Origin: Hymenobacter aerilatus | Lineage (GTDB): Bacteria; Bacteroidota; Bacteroidia; Cytophagales; Hymenobacteraceae | Length of the DNA stretch: 64,000 nt | Assembly: GCF_022921095.1 (NCBI RefSeq) | Contig: NZ_CP095053.1 | Span: 2,708,501-2,772,500 of the forward strand | Direction of reading: 5' to 3' | In this document: piece by piece, positions 34,709-43,383 of the stretch | Numbering within the stretch: position 1 is the stretch's first letter | Layout of the letters: every line of letters starts with the position of its first letter | Notes under the pieces: generated by a model | Told to the model about the DNA's origin: nothing | Database searches by the model: none | What the model saw: the letters and a program-made list of their open reading frames with translations, nothing else | Position numbers and translations under genes: made by a program

Positions 34709-37700
34709 ATGACCCCTTCTCTACTTGTTCCTGTACCCTCACGCGTCCGCACCCGGCCAAACGCAGCGTATACGCTGCTGGTAGGATTGCTGCTGGGCGC
34801 GGGCCCTGTCTGCGCGGCCGGTACTCCCTCCTACTTCCCCCATCGGGCCAACGTCAACGCTCCGTTTTTTCTGAACATAACAGGTACGGTGCGTGATGCC
34901 AAGGGCGAGGTTATTCCGGGGGTGAGTGTGGTACTGAAAGGCACAACCACTGGCACAACCACCGACGCCCAGGGGGTGTTCCGCATCAACCTGCCTACCG
35001 GCAACGAGGTACTGGTGTTCAGCTCCATTGGCTTCAAGAAGCAGGAGATTATCGTGAGTGGCCGCACCACGCTGGATGTGAAGATGGTAGAGGAGTCGGC
35101 GGCGCTGAATGAGGTAGTGGTGGTAGGCTACGGCACGCAGTCGCGGGTGAGTCTGACGGGCGCGGTGGCCACCATCGACATGAACAAGATCGATGAGCTG
35201 CCGGTAGGCGACCTTTCCACGGCGCTGGTAGGCCAGCAACCCGGCGTGGGTGTGAGTGGCGGCACCGGCCGCCCCGGCGATAAAGGCAGTATCACGGTGC
35301 GCAATCCCGTAGTGAAATCCAAAGATGGCGGCACTACCAGCCCGCTCTATGTGATTGACAACGTGGTACGCACGGAAGAGGACTTCAACCTGCTCGACCA
35401 ATCGGAAGTAGAGGCTATTTCGGTGCTGAAGGACGCGGCCGCCGCCATCTACGGCGCCCGCTCCAACCAGGGCGTAGTGGTGGTAACTACCCGGCGTGGC
35501 CAGGTCGGTGCGCCTAAGTTTTCTTACAGCGGCTCGGTGGGTGTTTCCGACGCCGTGCGGCTGCCCTCCATGATGAGCGGCCTGGAGCACGCCACTTACC
35601 TCAACAACTACAACCTTTACCGGGGGCGGCCGGACACGGACCCGGCCTACTACACTCCCGATGAGCTGGAGTATTTTGCTACCCACGACACCAACTGGCT
35701 GAAACAGGCCTGGAAGCCCTCAGTAGTAACCCGCAATGCGCTGAACGTGAGCGGCGGAGGCGAACGGGCCACGTACTTCGCCTCCGTGACGTACAACCGC
35801 CAGAACGGTAACTTCGATAATATCAACTCCGATAAGTGGACGTTTCGGGCTAGCACGGACGTGACTGTGGCCCGCGGTCTGAAAGCCGGCCTCTCGCTTA
35901 GCGGCGACCTGTACAAGCAACGCATGTACTACTTCAAGCAGGGCCAGGAAAGCGTAGAGAACGATATGCGCTCCTTGCTCTGGACGCCGCGGTTTTCGGC
36001 CTTCTATATTGATGGCGTACCGGCCTACCAGGCCCCTGGCTTTGGCAACACGAATAGCATTGAAGCTACGCACTTCTTCGAAATCCAGAACTCCAACAAC
36101 TACACCTCGCAGCGCAACACCGGCCTGAACCTGACGGCCAATATCGACTACGAGCTACCTTTTGTGAAGGGCCTGAAGGCCCGCGTGCTGTACGCCCGCA
36201 TTCTGGACAACAACTTTGGTAAGCAGTACGGTACGTTTTACAACGTGACCGAGTTTGCCGGTCTGGGCGAACATCGGCACATTCCAGGGGGCAACGTGGT
36301 GCAGGTCCGCTCCATCCGCAACGGTGATATTGTGCGCGTGGTGCCCAGCTACAGCGACCGGTACCAGTTCAATGGCTACTTAAACTACGACCAGCAGTTT
36401 GGGCAGCACCGCATTTCGGCGCTGGCGTTCTTCGAACAGGCCGAAACCCGCTTCGAGGAAACCAAGAACTACCGAACCGGCACCGTGCCCGGCGGCTACG
36501 ACAACATGCGCTTTGCCACGGGCGAGCAGGTGACGGAAGAAACGAATACCGAGGTAGGCATTCTGTCCTACGCCGGTCGTATCAACTACAGCTACGCCGA
36601 CAAGTACTTTGTAGAACTGGCCGCCCGCTACGACGGCTCTACCAACTTTGCGCCTGAGTACCGCTGGGGCTTGTTCCCCTCGCTATCGGCGGGCTGGGTG
36701 ATTTCGGAGGAACGATTCTTCCCCCGCACGCCGGTGGTGAGTTTCCTGAAAATCCGGGGTTCGGTGGGCTTACTGGGCGGTGATGCCACCCGCGCCTACA
36801 ACTGGCAGGAGAACTACCAGTTCCAGATTGGTAAAGGGGCAGTGTTTAATGGCAACAACGACCGTACGCTGACGGCCTCGCCTAACAACGCCATGGCCAA
36901 CCGTCGGGCCCGCTGGGACAACAACACCAAGTACAACGCCGGTATCGACGCCCGCTTCCTCAACGACCGGTTGTCGTTTACGCTGGATGGTTTCTTCGAC
37001 CACCGTTACAACATGCTAACGGGTATTACAGCCTCGGCACCGTTGCTGATTGGGGCACCCATTCCGTCGGAAAACTATTCTACTATCAACGGCTTCGGCT
37101 ACGAGGTGTCGTTGGGCTGGGGCGATAATATCACCCCGGACCTGTCGTACCGCCTGAATACCTTCTTTGCCTGGAGCGATGATAAGCAGGTGAAGATTGA
37201 CGTAGAGCAAGGCCGCCGCAACACCTACCGCGACCTAACGGGCCGCTCTAGCGACCCAGGTGTAGAGGGCTACAAATACCTAGGCATGTTCCGCTCAGAT
37301 GATGATATTGAGCGCTTCTTTGCCAGTAATCCTCAACTGGACAGGAACACTTACCGGCTGTTTGGCGATGTTCCACGTCCCGGCATGCTCTACTACGAGG
37401 ATATCCGTGGCCCTAAGGACGCCAACGGTCAATACACGGCCCCCGACGGCAAAATCACGGAGGACGACATGACTTACCTCACCCACAAGGCCAGCAACCA
37501 CTACAGCCTGGGTGTAAACCCCAGCATCAAGTTCAAGGGGTTCAGCTTCCAGGCCACCATGGGCATGTCGTTTGGGGGTATGTCGACGGTAGAGGGCTCG
37601 GCTCGCAAAGTAGCTACGGCTAACTCTAATCGCCCCGCTTTCTGGGCCGACCACTGGACGGAAGACAACAGAGATGCCAAGTATCCTGCTCCCTACACCA

Positions 37701-37954
37701 GCAACACCTACGACCGCACCTCGGAGTTCTGGTTCAGAAGCGCCCTCACGGCTGGCATGCGCAACGCTACCATCTCCTACACCTTCCCTACGGCGCTTGT
37801 AAACCAGGTGAAGATGAGCAGCGTGAAGGTATTCTTGGTGGCTGTTAACCCCCTCAATTTTTATAACCCCTACGACTACAAAGTATACGGAGGTGCCTAC
37901 GATTCCTACCCCACCATGCGCTCTTTCTCGCTGGGTCTGAACGTTGGCCTCTAA
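34709..37954 (+). CDS. susC: SusC/RagA-family TonB-dependent transporter (second copy)
   Basis: Outer-membrane oligosaccharide transporter, 1,081 aa from ATG 34709; a GTG at 34685 would add 8 residues. The N-terminal signal region is long (hydrophobic AAYTLLVGLLLGAGPVCAAG around residues 20-39). The regulatory-like domain follows (ITGTVRDAKGEVIPGVSVVL), then NEVVVVGYGTQSRVSLTGAV and the plug with SPLYVIDNVV and AISVLKDAAAAIYGARSNQG. The barrel ends SLGLNVGL. It differs clearly from the first SusC, notably a KSKDGGTTSP insertion in the plug, so it probably handles a different oligosaccharide. It is followed 12 bp later by its SusD partner. Confidence 0.95.
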   Translation: MTPSLLVPVPSRVRTRPNAAYTLLVGLLLGAGPVCAAGTPSYFPHRANVNAPFFLNITGTVRDAKGEVIPGVSVVLKGTTTGTTTDAQGVFRINLPTGNEVLVFSSIGFKKQEIIVSGRTTLDVKMVEESAALNEVVVVGYGTQSRVSLTGAVATIDMNKIDELPVGDLSTALVGQQPGVGVSGGTGRPGDKGSITVRNPVVKSKDGGTTSPLYVIDNVVRTEEDFNLLDQSEVEAISVLKDAAAAIYGARSNQGVVVVTTRRGQVGAPKFSYSGSVGVSDAVRLPSMMSGLEHATYLNNYNLYRGRPDTDPAYYTPDELEYFATHDTNWLKQAWKPSVVTRNALNVSGGGERATYFASVTYNRQNGNFDNINSDKWTFRASTDVTVARGLKAGLSLSGDLYKQRMYYFKQGQESVENDMRSLLWTPRFSAFYIDGVPAYQAPGFGNTNSIEATHFFEIQNSNNYTSQRNTGLNLTANIDYELPFVKGLKARVLYARILDNNFGKQYGTFYNVTEFAGLGEHRHIPGGNVVQVRSIRNGDIVRVVPSYSDRYQFNGYLNYDQQFGQHRISALAFFEQAETRFEETKNYRTGTVPGGYDNMRFATGEQVTEETNTEVGILSYAGRINYSYADKYFVELAARYDGSTNFAPEYRWGLFPSLSAGWVISEERFFPRTPVVSFLKIRGSVGLLGGDATRAYNWQENYQFQIGKGAVFNGNNDRTLTASPNNAMANRRARWDNNTKYNAGIDARFLNDRLSFTLDGFFDHRYNMLTGITASAPLLIGAPIPSENYSTINGFGYEVSLGWGDNITPDLSYRLNTFFAWSDDKQVKIDVEQGRRNTYRDLTGRSSDPGVEGYKYLGMFRSDDDIERFFASNPQLDRNTYRLFGDVPRPGMLYYEDIRGPKDANGQYTAPDGKITEDDMTYLTHKASNHYSLGVNPSIKFKGFSFQATMGMSFGGMSTVEGSARKVATANSNRPAFWADHWTEDNRDAKYPAPYTSNTYDRTSEFWFRSALTAGMRNATISYTFPTALVNQVKMSSVKVFLVAVNPLNFYNPYDYKVYGGAYDSYPTMRSFSLGLNVGL

Positions 37955-37966
37955 TCTTCCGAAATC

Positions 37967-39775
37967 ATGAAAATCACTCGCTACCCTACCCTGCTCGCAC
38001 TATCGGCCTCGCTGCTCACGCTGGCCGGCTGCCAGGAAACACTGGATAAAGAGGACCTGACGGCTGCCAGCGAGGCTCTGGTGTTCCAGAATGAGTCGTT
38101 GGCGTTCCTCAACCTGAGCTATATCTACGACCAGAATTTAACAAACTGGTTTGGTTTGACGGGCCAGGGCTTGGGTAATACCAACCCTAGTGGCTTGTCG
38201 GAAGAAGTGGCCAGCGAAAGCAAGTACTTCGAGGGCACCATCACCCAAAACGATGTAACGGATTTTGGGACGTCGCTGAATGCCACGAATAACTACGGCA
38301 AGCTGCGTACCATCAACACGTTTATCCGCGCTATTAACCAGTCACCCATTCCGTCGCAGCCCCGCAACCTGATGAAGGGGGAAGCCATGTTTTTCCGGGC
38401 GTGGCGCTACTTCGATCTGGTGCGTGTCTACGGCGGGGTGCCGCTGGTGCTCACACCCCTGGACGGTGTAGGCGAGGAAGCCCGGGAAGCGGCTAAACTG
38501 CCCCGCAATACCACCACCGAGACCTACAACCAGATTATAACGGACTTGGACTCGGCTATTGCCTACCTGCCCGGCAAGTGGCCTAGCGCATCGTGGGGTC
38601 GCATCACCAAGGGCGCCGCCGCGGCCTTCAAGGCGCGGGTGCTGCTCACAGCCGCCAGCCCGCAGTTCAACCCCTCCGACGACGTGGCCAAGTGGCAGCG
38701 GGCCTTCGACGCCAGCAAGGAGGCCAAGGCTATCCTGGATGCCAACGGCTTTGGCCTGCACGCCTCTTACGACCAACTCTGGTTTCAGGAGGTGAACAAC
38801 CCCGAGGCCGTGCTGGTGACGGGCTACAACAACAGCCAGGGCGCCCAGAACAGAAAGAACAACGGCTACGACAACAGCACCCGCCCCGCCTACACGGGCA
38901 CTAGTGGCACTTCCAACCTACCTACCTGGGATATTGTGCAGGCCTACCCCATGCTCGACGGCAAGAAACCCGGCGAGTCGACGGCCTACCCCTACTCCAT
39001 GCAACTGTTCTACAAGAACCGCGACCCACGCTTCGATAAGACGATTGCCTACAATGGTTGCACGTGGCCGCTGAACGGCAACAACAACTTCCGCCTTTGG
39101 ACCTACCTGCGCGGTACCACCAGCGTGGAGCCGTCTAAGCCTACCAATACCAGCTTCTACCTGCGCAAGGCCATCAACCCCACGTTGGCCCCCGGCGATG
39201 TGCAGTTTGCCGGCACAGACTGGATTGAGCTTCGCTACGCTGAGGTACTGCTAAACCTGGCCGAAAGCGCCTGCGGCGCTAACAACCTGAACGAAGCCTA
39301 CACTCAGCTGAAAGCCATCCGGAAGCGGGCGGGCATCCTACCCGGCACGGGTACCATGTACGGCCTGACCGCCGGTATGAGCCGCGCCCAGATGTTCGAC
39401 GCCATTCTGTACGAGCGGCAGATTGAGTTGGCCTTCGAGGGCAAGCGTTTCTGGGATTTGCGCCGCTGGAAGCTGATCGAACAGAAATTGAATGGTATGG
39501 ATAAATTACGCAAAGGCCTGACTATCACGCTTAAAACAACAGCTCCCGCTAACTTTGCTACCATCCGGGATAATTTGCCCCTCGATTCACTGTACCGAAA
39601 CTACTTCACGATTACGACCAACATCCGCGACACGCGCTATCAGACCCTTCGTACAGGCATACAATGGAAGCCGGAGTATTACTTCTTCGCCATACCACAA
39701 TCTGCCATCGATAACAACCCCAACCTGATTCAGAACAACGGTGTGTGGGGTGGCGCTTTCGACCCGTTGCGATAG
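37967..39775 (+). CDS. susD: SusD/RagB-family glycan-binding lipoprotein (second copy)
   Basis: Surface lipoprotein partner of the preceding SusC, 602 aa. The signal MKITRYPTLLALSASLLTLA is followed by the lipobox AGC and QETLDKEDLT. Family blocks: MKGEAMFFRAWRYFDLVRVY, GGVPLVLTPLDG, WIELRYAEVLLNLAESACGA and LAFEGKRFWDLRRWKL. It is the last gene of the plus-strand arm and is followed by a strong hairpin terminator. Together with the first pair it indicates two uptake systems within one locus. Confidence 0.95.
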   Translation: MKITRYPTLLALSASLLTLAGCQETLDKEDLTAASEALVFQNESLAFLNLSYIYDQNLTNWFGLTGQGLGNTNPSGLSEEVASESKYFEGTITQNDVTDFGTSLNATNNYGKLRTINTFIRAINQSPIPSQPRNLMKGEAMFFRAWRYFDLVRVYGGVPLVLTPLDGVGEEAREAAKLPRNTTTETYNQIITDLDSAIAYLPGKWPSASWGRITKGAAAAFKARVLLTAASPQFNPSDDVAKWQRAFDASKEAKAILDANGFGLHASYDQLWFQEVNNPEAVLVTGYNNSQGAQNRKNNGYDNSTRPAYTGTSGTSNLPTWDIVQAYPMLDGKKPGESTAYPYSMQLFYKNRDPRFDKTIAYNGCTWPLNGNNNFRLWTYLRGTTSVEPSKPTNTSFYLRKAINPTLAPGDVQFAGTDWIELRYAEVLLNLAESACGANNLNEAYTQLKAIRKRAGILPGTGTMYGLTAGMSRAQMFDAILYERQIELAFEGKRFWDLRRWKLIEQKLNGMDKLRKGLTITLKTTAPANFATIRDNLPLDSLYRNYFTITTNIRDTRYQTLRTGIQWKPEYYFFAIPQSAIDNNPNLIQNNGVWGGAFDPLR

Positions 39776-39798
39776 TCCCTGCTACACACGAGGCACAA

Positions 39799-39839
39799 CG
39801 AAGAAGGCCGAACCGCAAGTTGCGGTTCGGCCTTCTTCG
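39799..39839. terminator. Rho-independent-type terminator after second SusD
   Basis: Perfect hairpin with arms CGAAGAAGGCCGAACCGCAA and the complement ending CTTCTTCG, with almost no loop, about 24 bp after the SusD stop and 27 bp before the convergent MFS stop. The A-rich and T-rich flanks allow termination from both directions. Confidence 0.8.
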
Positions 39840-39865
39840 TTTCTGGTTGATATGTTTTGTGGTAT

Positions 39866-41284
39866 TTATAGCTTCTTGGCGGGCATGGCCACGTTGGGGG
39901 TAGCGGGCGGCGGGCCAGGAATCGTATTCGTGGTAAAAGGTTCTTGGCGGAGCTTCTTGCCGCGCAACTGGAGCAGGAAAATCAGCCCCAAAATAAAGAA
40001 CACGATGAGCGCCAGAATGCTATTGCGCATGGAACCGGTAATCTGGGCAATAACGCCGAATACGGCTGTACCAATCACAATGCTCAGCTTCTCGGTTACA
40101 TCGAAAAAGCTGAAAAAGGCGGCAGTATTGGGGGTGTTTTCGGGAATAATTTTGGAGTAGGTAGAGCGCGACAGGCTCTGTACTGCCCCCATGGTAAGGC
40201 CAATTACGGAGGCCAACGCGTAAAACGACCACCCGGCCTGCACGAAATAGCCCGCCACGCAGATCAGCGCCCAGATGACCACCGACCAGCTCAGGGCGCG
40301 CGTGTTCCCGATGCGCTCCGATAGCTTGGCAAACAGGTAGGCACCCAAGATGCCCACCACTTGCAGCAGCAGAATGGTGATAATTAGCGCTGTGCTTTCG
40401 AGATGCAGCTCCTTGTCGCCGAAAATGGTGGCTACGTACATCACCGTCTGCACCCCCATATTATAGGTGAAGTAGGCCAGCAGGAAAATCTTCAGGTTGG
40501 GCAGCTGCTTGAGTTGGTCCCACACTTTGCTCAGCTCCCGGAAGCCATTGAGCAGCCAGCCCGAGTCGGAGGCGGAGGCGGCCGGGCGGCCGGGGTCGGC
40601 GGGGAGTGAGAAAAATGTAATCTGAGCGAAGCCGGCCCACCAGATGCCCGTTAGCAAAAAGCTTAGCCGCGTAGCGAAGGCCTTTTCAATACCCAGCGCT
40701 TCGTTGAAGGTGACCAGCAACAAGCAAATAACCAGCAGCAGCACAGAACCGATGTACCCCATCGAGAAGCCCCGCGCCGATAGAGAATCGTACTGTTCTT
40801 CTGAAGAGATGATAGGCAAATAGCTATTGTAGAAGACAATAGAACCCGAAAAGCCGATGGTAGCCGCGATAAAGATGAATGTGCTAAGCGTGAGCGTATC
40901 CGGGGTGAAGAGAAACAGCGCGGCGCACGAGGCGGCTCCCAGGTAGCAAAACACTTGCATGAAGAGCTTCTTACGCCCCGAAAAGTCGGCCAATGACGTT
41001 AAGAACGGGCTAACCAACGCTATCAGCAGGAACGCCGCCGAAATAGCATACGTCAGCAATGATGAGCCTGGCACCTCAAACCCTAGGAAGTTAACTACAT
41101 CTGTTTCAGGACTTAGCTCTTCCGTGATACTACCCCAATAGATGGGAAAAATGGACGAGGTAATTACTAACGGGTATACCGAGTTGGCCCAGTCGTAGAA
41201 CGTCCAGCCGCGGGTGATGCGCTTGTCGTCTTTGGGTACGCTCTGAAAGCCCGCGTCGGGGGCGGGAGTAGCGGTAGCACTCAT
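39866..41284 (-). CDS. MFS transporter, UMF1/Atg22-like family
   Basis: Inner-membrane transporter of the UMF1 branch of the major facilitator superfamily, 472 aa with about 12 membrane helices. The family signature RGWTFYDWANSVYPLVITSSIFP lies at residues ~25-47 in two parts (TFYDWANS and the following helix). Others are SPFLTSLADFSGRKKLFMQ in the first loop and KLSERIGNTRALSW in the second half. The start is ATG 41284. Substrate is unknown; family members are linked to amino acid or drug efflux. It converges on the PUL and shares the terminator at 39799-39839. Confidence 0.88.
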   Translation of the reverse strand: MSATATPAPDAGFQSVPKDDKRITRGWTFYDWANSVYPLVITSSIFPIYWGSITEELSPETDVVNFLGFEVPGSSLLTYAISAAFLLIALVSPFLTSLADFSGRKKLFMQVFCYLGAASCAALFLFTPDTLTLSTFIFIAATIGFSGSIVFYNSYLPIISSEEQYDSLSARGFSMGYIGSVLLLVICLLLVTFNEALGIEKAFATRLSFLLTGIWWAGFAQITFFSLPADPGRPAASASDSGWLLNGFRELSKVWDQLKQLPNLKIFLLAYFTYNMGVQTVMYVATIFGDKELHLESTALIITILLLQVVGILGAYLFAKLSERIGNTRALSWSVVIWALICVAGYFVQAGWSFYALASVIGLTMGAVQSLSRSTYSKIIPENTPNTAAFFSFFDVTEKLSIVIGTAVFGVIAQITGSMRNSILALIVFFILGLIFLLQLRGKKLRQEPFTTNTIPGPPPATPNVAMPAKKL

Positions 41285-41364
41285 ACAGTCATAGGATTAG
41301 AGAGGAAATAAGCAGAACAAATAACGGGATTCCGGCTACCCGGTTGTTGCCGTCGGGTTCAAAC

Positions 41365-42009
41365 TTACAATATCTCCTCGCCGCGCAGCAAAGCTGCATA
41401 TTGCGCCTCCGTATCCACATCAACTGCACCCGCCGGAAACGGTACAGTGGCTACCCACTCTGGGTGTTGGCGCAGCAACTGTTGTGCCCCGGCCGCGTCG
41501 GGTAGGGCGCGTAGCAATGGCAGCACGCTCTCCGCGAATAATACTGGTACTCCGCGCACGGAACCGTACTCGGCAGCCACAATGGGCTGTTGGGTGGCCA
41601 GCTGCGTTACCACGAGCTGCCGCAACAGGGTAGGCGTAACATGGGGCTGGTCGCAGAGCAGCACGAGGATGCTGGTTAAAGCTGGCTGATGGTGTTCCAA
41701 AACACTCAAGCCTGCTTTCAGCGAAGCGCCCATGCCGGTTTGCCAGGTAGGGCAGTGCACCACCTGCACAGGCAGATCTGTTAGCTCGGGCAGTAGCTCC
41801 GCGTGCAAGGCACCCGTCACGACGACCACTGGCCCCAGCACGGCCGCTACGGCCGTAGTGGCAGCCCGGCGCAACAGGCTTTGGCCTTCGTACGGCAGCA
41901 GCTGTTTGGGCCTACCCAAGCGCGACGACGAGCCTGCCGACAGCAGCAGCACACCCACTACCGGTATCGGAGAGGCCTCCTTCAAAGTTTCTTGCGGTGT
42001 GTTGTCCAC
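41365..42009 (-). CDS. mocA: MobA-like molybdenum cofactor cytidylyltransferase
   Basis: NTP-transferase that probably converts molybdopterin to its cytosine dinucleotide form for the adjacent oxidoreductase. The nucleotide-binding signature LLLSAGSSSRLGRPKQLLPY occupies residues ~20-39, and VLLCDQPHVTP carries the metal-binding Asp. The start is the GTG at 42009, 4 bp after the xdhC-type stop; the frame extends upstream to 42171 but that part is antisense-like sequence of the preceding gene. Length (214 aa) fits MocA (about 200 aa). It is the last gene of the five-gene oxidoreductase operon. Confidence 0.82.
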   Translation of the reverse strand: MDNTPQETLKEASPIPVVGVLLLSAGSSSRLGRPKQLLPYEGQSLLRRAATTAVAAVLGPVVVVTGALHAELLPELTDLPVQVVHCPTWQTGMGASLKAGLSVLEHHQPALTSILVLLCDQPHVTPTLLRQLVVTQLATQQPIVAAEYGSVRGVPVLFAESVLPLLRALPDAAGAQQLLRQHPEWVATVPFPAGAVDVDTEAQYAALLRGEEIL

Positions 42010-42013
42010 GCCC

Positions 42014-43210
42014 CTACCCTCCCAGCTCGCACACTGCCGATACAGCCGCGCTGGCGGCCAGCTCCCCATCGGAAGCAATGCGGGGGTGAATGGGGTGCGG
42101 TGAGTCGCGCAGGAAACCGGCCGGCCGCCCCGACAGTACCGCTTGGATTTCGGCCACAATGGACAAGGCAATTTCCTCGGGTGTCTCGCTACCTAGGTTC
42201 AAGCCAATGGGGCTGTGCAGGCGCTGTTGCAGACGCTGAGCGGCATCGGGTACGTCTTTTTCTAGCTCTTCGAGTAGGCGCAGATATTTCTTACGAGGTC
42301 CCAGCAGACCAATGTACGGCGTGGGCGCATCCAGCAAATGGCGCAGGGCGGCTAGGTCATAATAGTAGTTGTGGGTCATGAGCAGGGCAAAGCTACCGTC
42401 TTGCGGGAGGGTAGGCACCTGGTCTACGGGCACCACGCGCACCGTTTCGGCCTCGGGGAAGCGGGTGGCCTGCGCCAGACCGGGGCGGCCATCTACCACG
42501 CGCACGCGCCAGCCCAAGGTAGCAGCCATACGGACCACGGGTTTTACGTCGTTGCCAGCCCCGAAGATGGTGAGGCGCACAGGTGGCCGCAGCAGTTCAA
42601 GGCTCACACGCACCTGCCCTACCTGCGAAGGGTAGCTGCGGGTAGCTGGCTGGTTATCGGCTAAAGCCTGCCGAGCATCTGCCAGGATATGCTCATATAG
42701 CGCCGAGTGGGTAGGCAAGCTGCCTTCCACTGCGCCGCTGGCTGTGAGGAGCAGCCGTTCCCCTACCCTGGCCGGCGCCGTGGAAGGGCCATCTAGGTGA
42801 AAGACCGTCGCTACAACGGCCGGCTCTTCTACCCCTTCCCACCAACTGCGCAACAGCTCCAATGGGTTGCGGGCATTGTCGAAAGCAAGCGGCTCCAGCA
42901 AAATCTGCACAATGCCCTGGCAGCCCAGCGCCGAGCCAAATTGCAGGTCGTCGTCGGGGTCCGTAGAGTCGTAGGTGACGACGGTGGGCTGCTGGCGCTG
43001 AATGCACTGCCGGGCGCGGCGGCGGGCGTCGCCTTCCAGGCAGCCGCCGCTGATGGCGCCGGTCAATTGTCCATCAGCAGTTACCAACATGCGGGCACCC
43101 GGCCGGCGGTAGGCCGAGCCGGCCAGATCAACCACCGTAGCTAACGCGCACGGCCGTTCGGCCGCGCGGTGCGCGTCGTAAGCAATGAGCAAGCGTTGCA
43201 GTTCGGTCAT
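42014..43210 (-). CDS. paoD: XdhC/PaoD-family molybdenum cofactor insertion chaperone
   Basis: Cytoplasmic chaperone that binds the molybdenum cofactor and delivers it to the large subunit, 398 aa. The XdhC N-domain has GSAYRRPGARM and ISGGCLEGD with conserved C57. A Rossmann domain starts at RLTIFGAGNDVKPVVRMA (~195), followed by HNYYYDLAAL and YIGLLGPRKK and the C-terminal GLNLGSETPEEIALSIVAEI. It lies downstream of the Mo subunit in the same order as E. coli paoABCD, separated from it by a family-A repeat. It precedes the cytidylyltransferase by 4 bp. Confidence 0.88.
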   Translation of the reverse strand: MTELQRLLIAYDAHRAAERPCALATVVDLAGSAYRRPGARMLVTADGQLTGAISGGCLEGDARRRARQCIQRQQPTVVTYDSTDPDDDLQFGSALGCQGIVQILLEPLAFDNARNPLELLRSWWEGVEEPAVVATVFHLDGPSTAPARVGERLLLTASGAVEGSLPTHSALYEHILADARQALADNQPATRSYPSQVGQVRVSLELLRPPVRLTIFGAGNDVKPVVRMAATLGWRVRVVDGRPGLAQATRFPEAETVRVVPVDQVPTLPQDGSFALLMTHNYYYDLAALRHLLDAPTPYIGLLGPRKKYLRLLEELEKDVPDAAQRLQQRLHSPIGLNLGSETPEEIALSIVAEIQAVLSGRPAGFLRDSPHPIHPRIASDGELAASAAVSAVCELGG

Positions 43211-43229
43211 GGATTAATTCACTTTTGGT

Positions 43230-43365
43230 TGTCATCCTGAGCATTCCGCGCATCAAGTGGCGACGAAGGACCTTCTCACAGTAGAACGAGTCGTTGTTAC
43301 GATAATCGTTCTACTGTGAGAAGGTCCTTCGTCGCCGCTTGATGCGCGGAATGCTCAGGATGACA
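43230..43365. repeat. Palindromic element, family A copy 3, with two nested mini-hairpins
   Basis: About 135-bp inverted repeat with family-A ends (GTCATCCTGAGC/GCTCAGGATGAC) and inner stem CTCACAGTAGAACGA/TCGTTCTACTGTGAG, which pairs perfectly. It is longer than other copies because each arm carries an extra mini-hairpin: CCGC-GCATCAA-GTGG (43246-43260) on the left and CCGC-TTGATGC-GCGG (43335-43349) on the right. It lies between the Mo subunit and XdhC-type genes. Confidence 0.88.
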
Positions 43366-43383
43366 ACTTTCTATATATCCGTC

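Noticed and set aside
42010..42171. N-terminal extension of the cytidylyltransferase
   Set aside because: It overlaps the XdhC-type gene in another frame and has no homology; the nucleotide-binding motif begins soon after the GTG at 42009.
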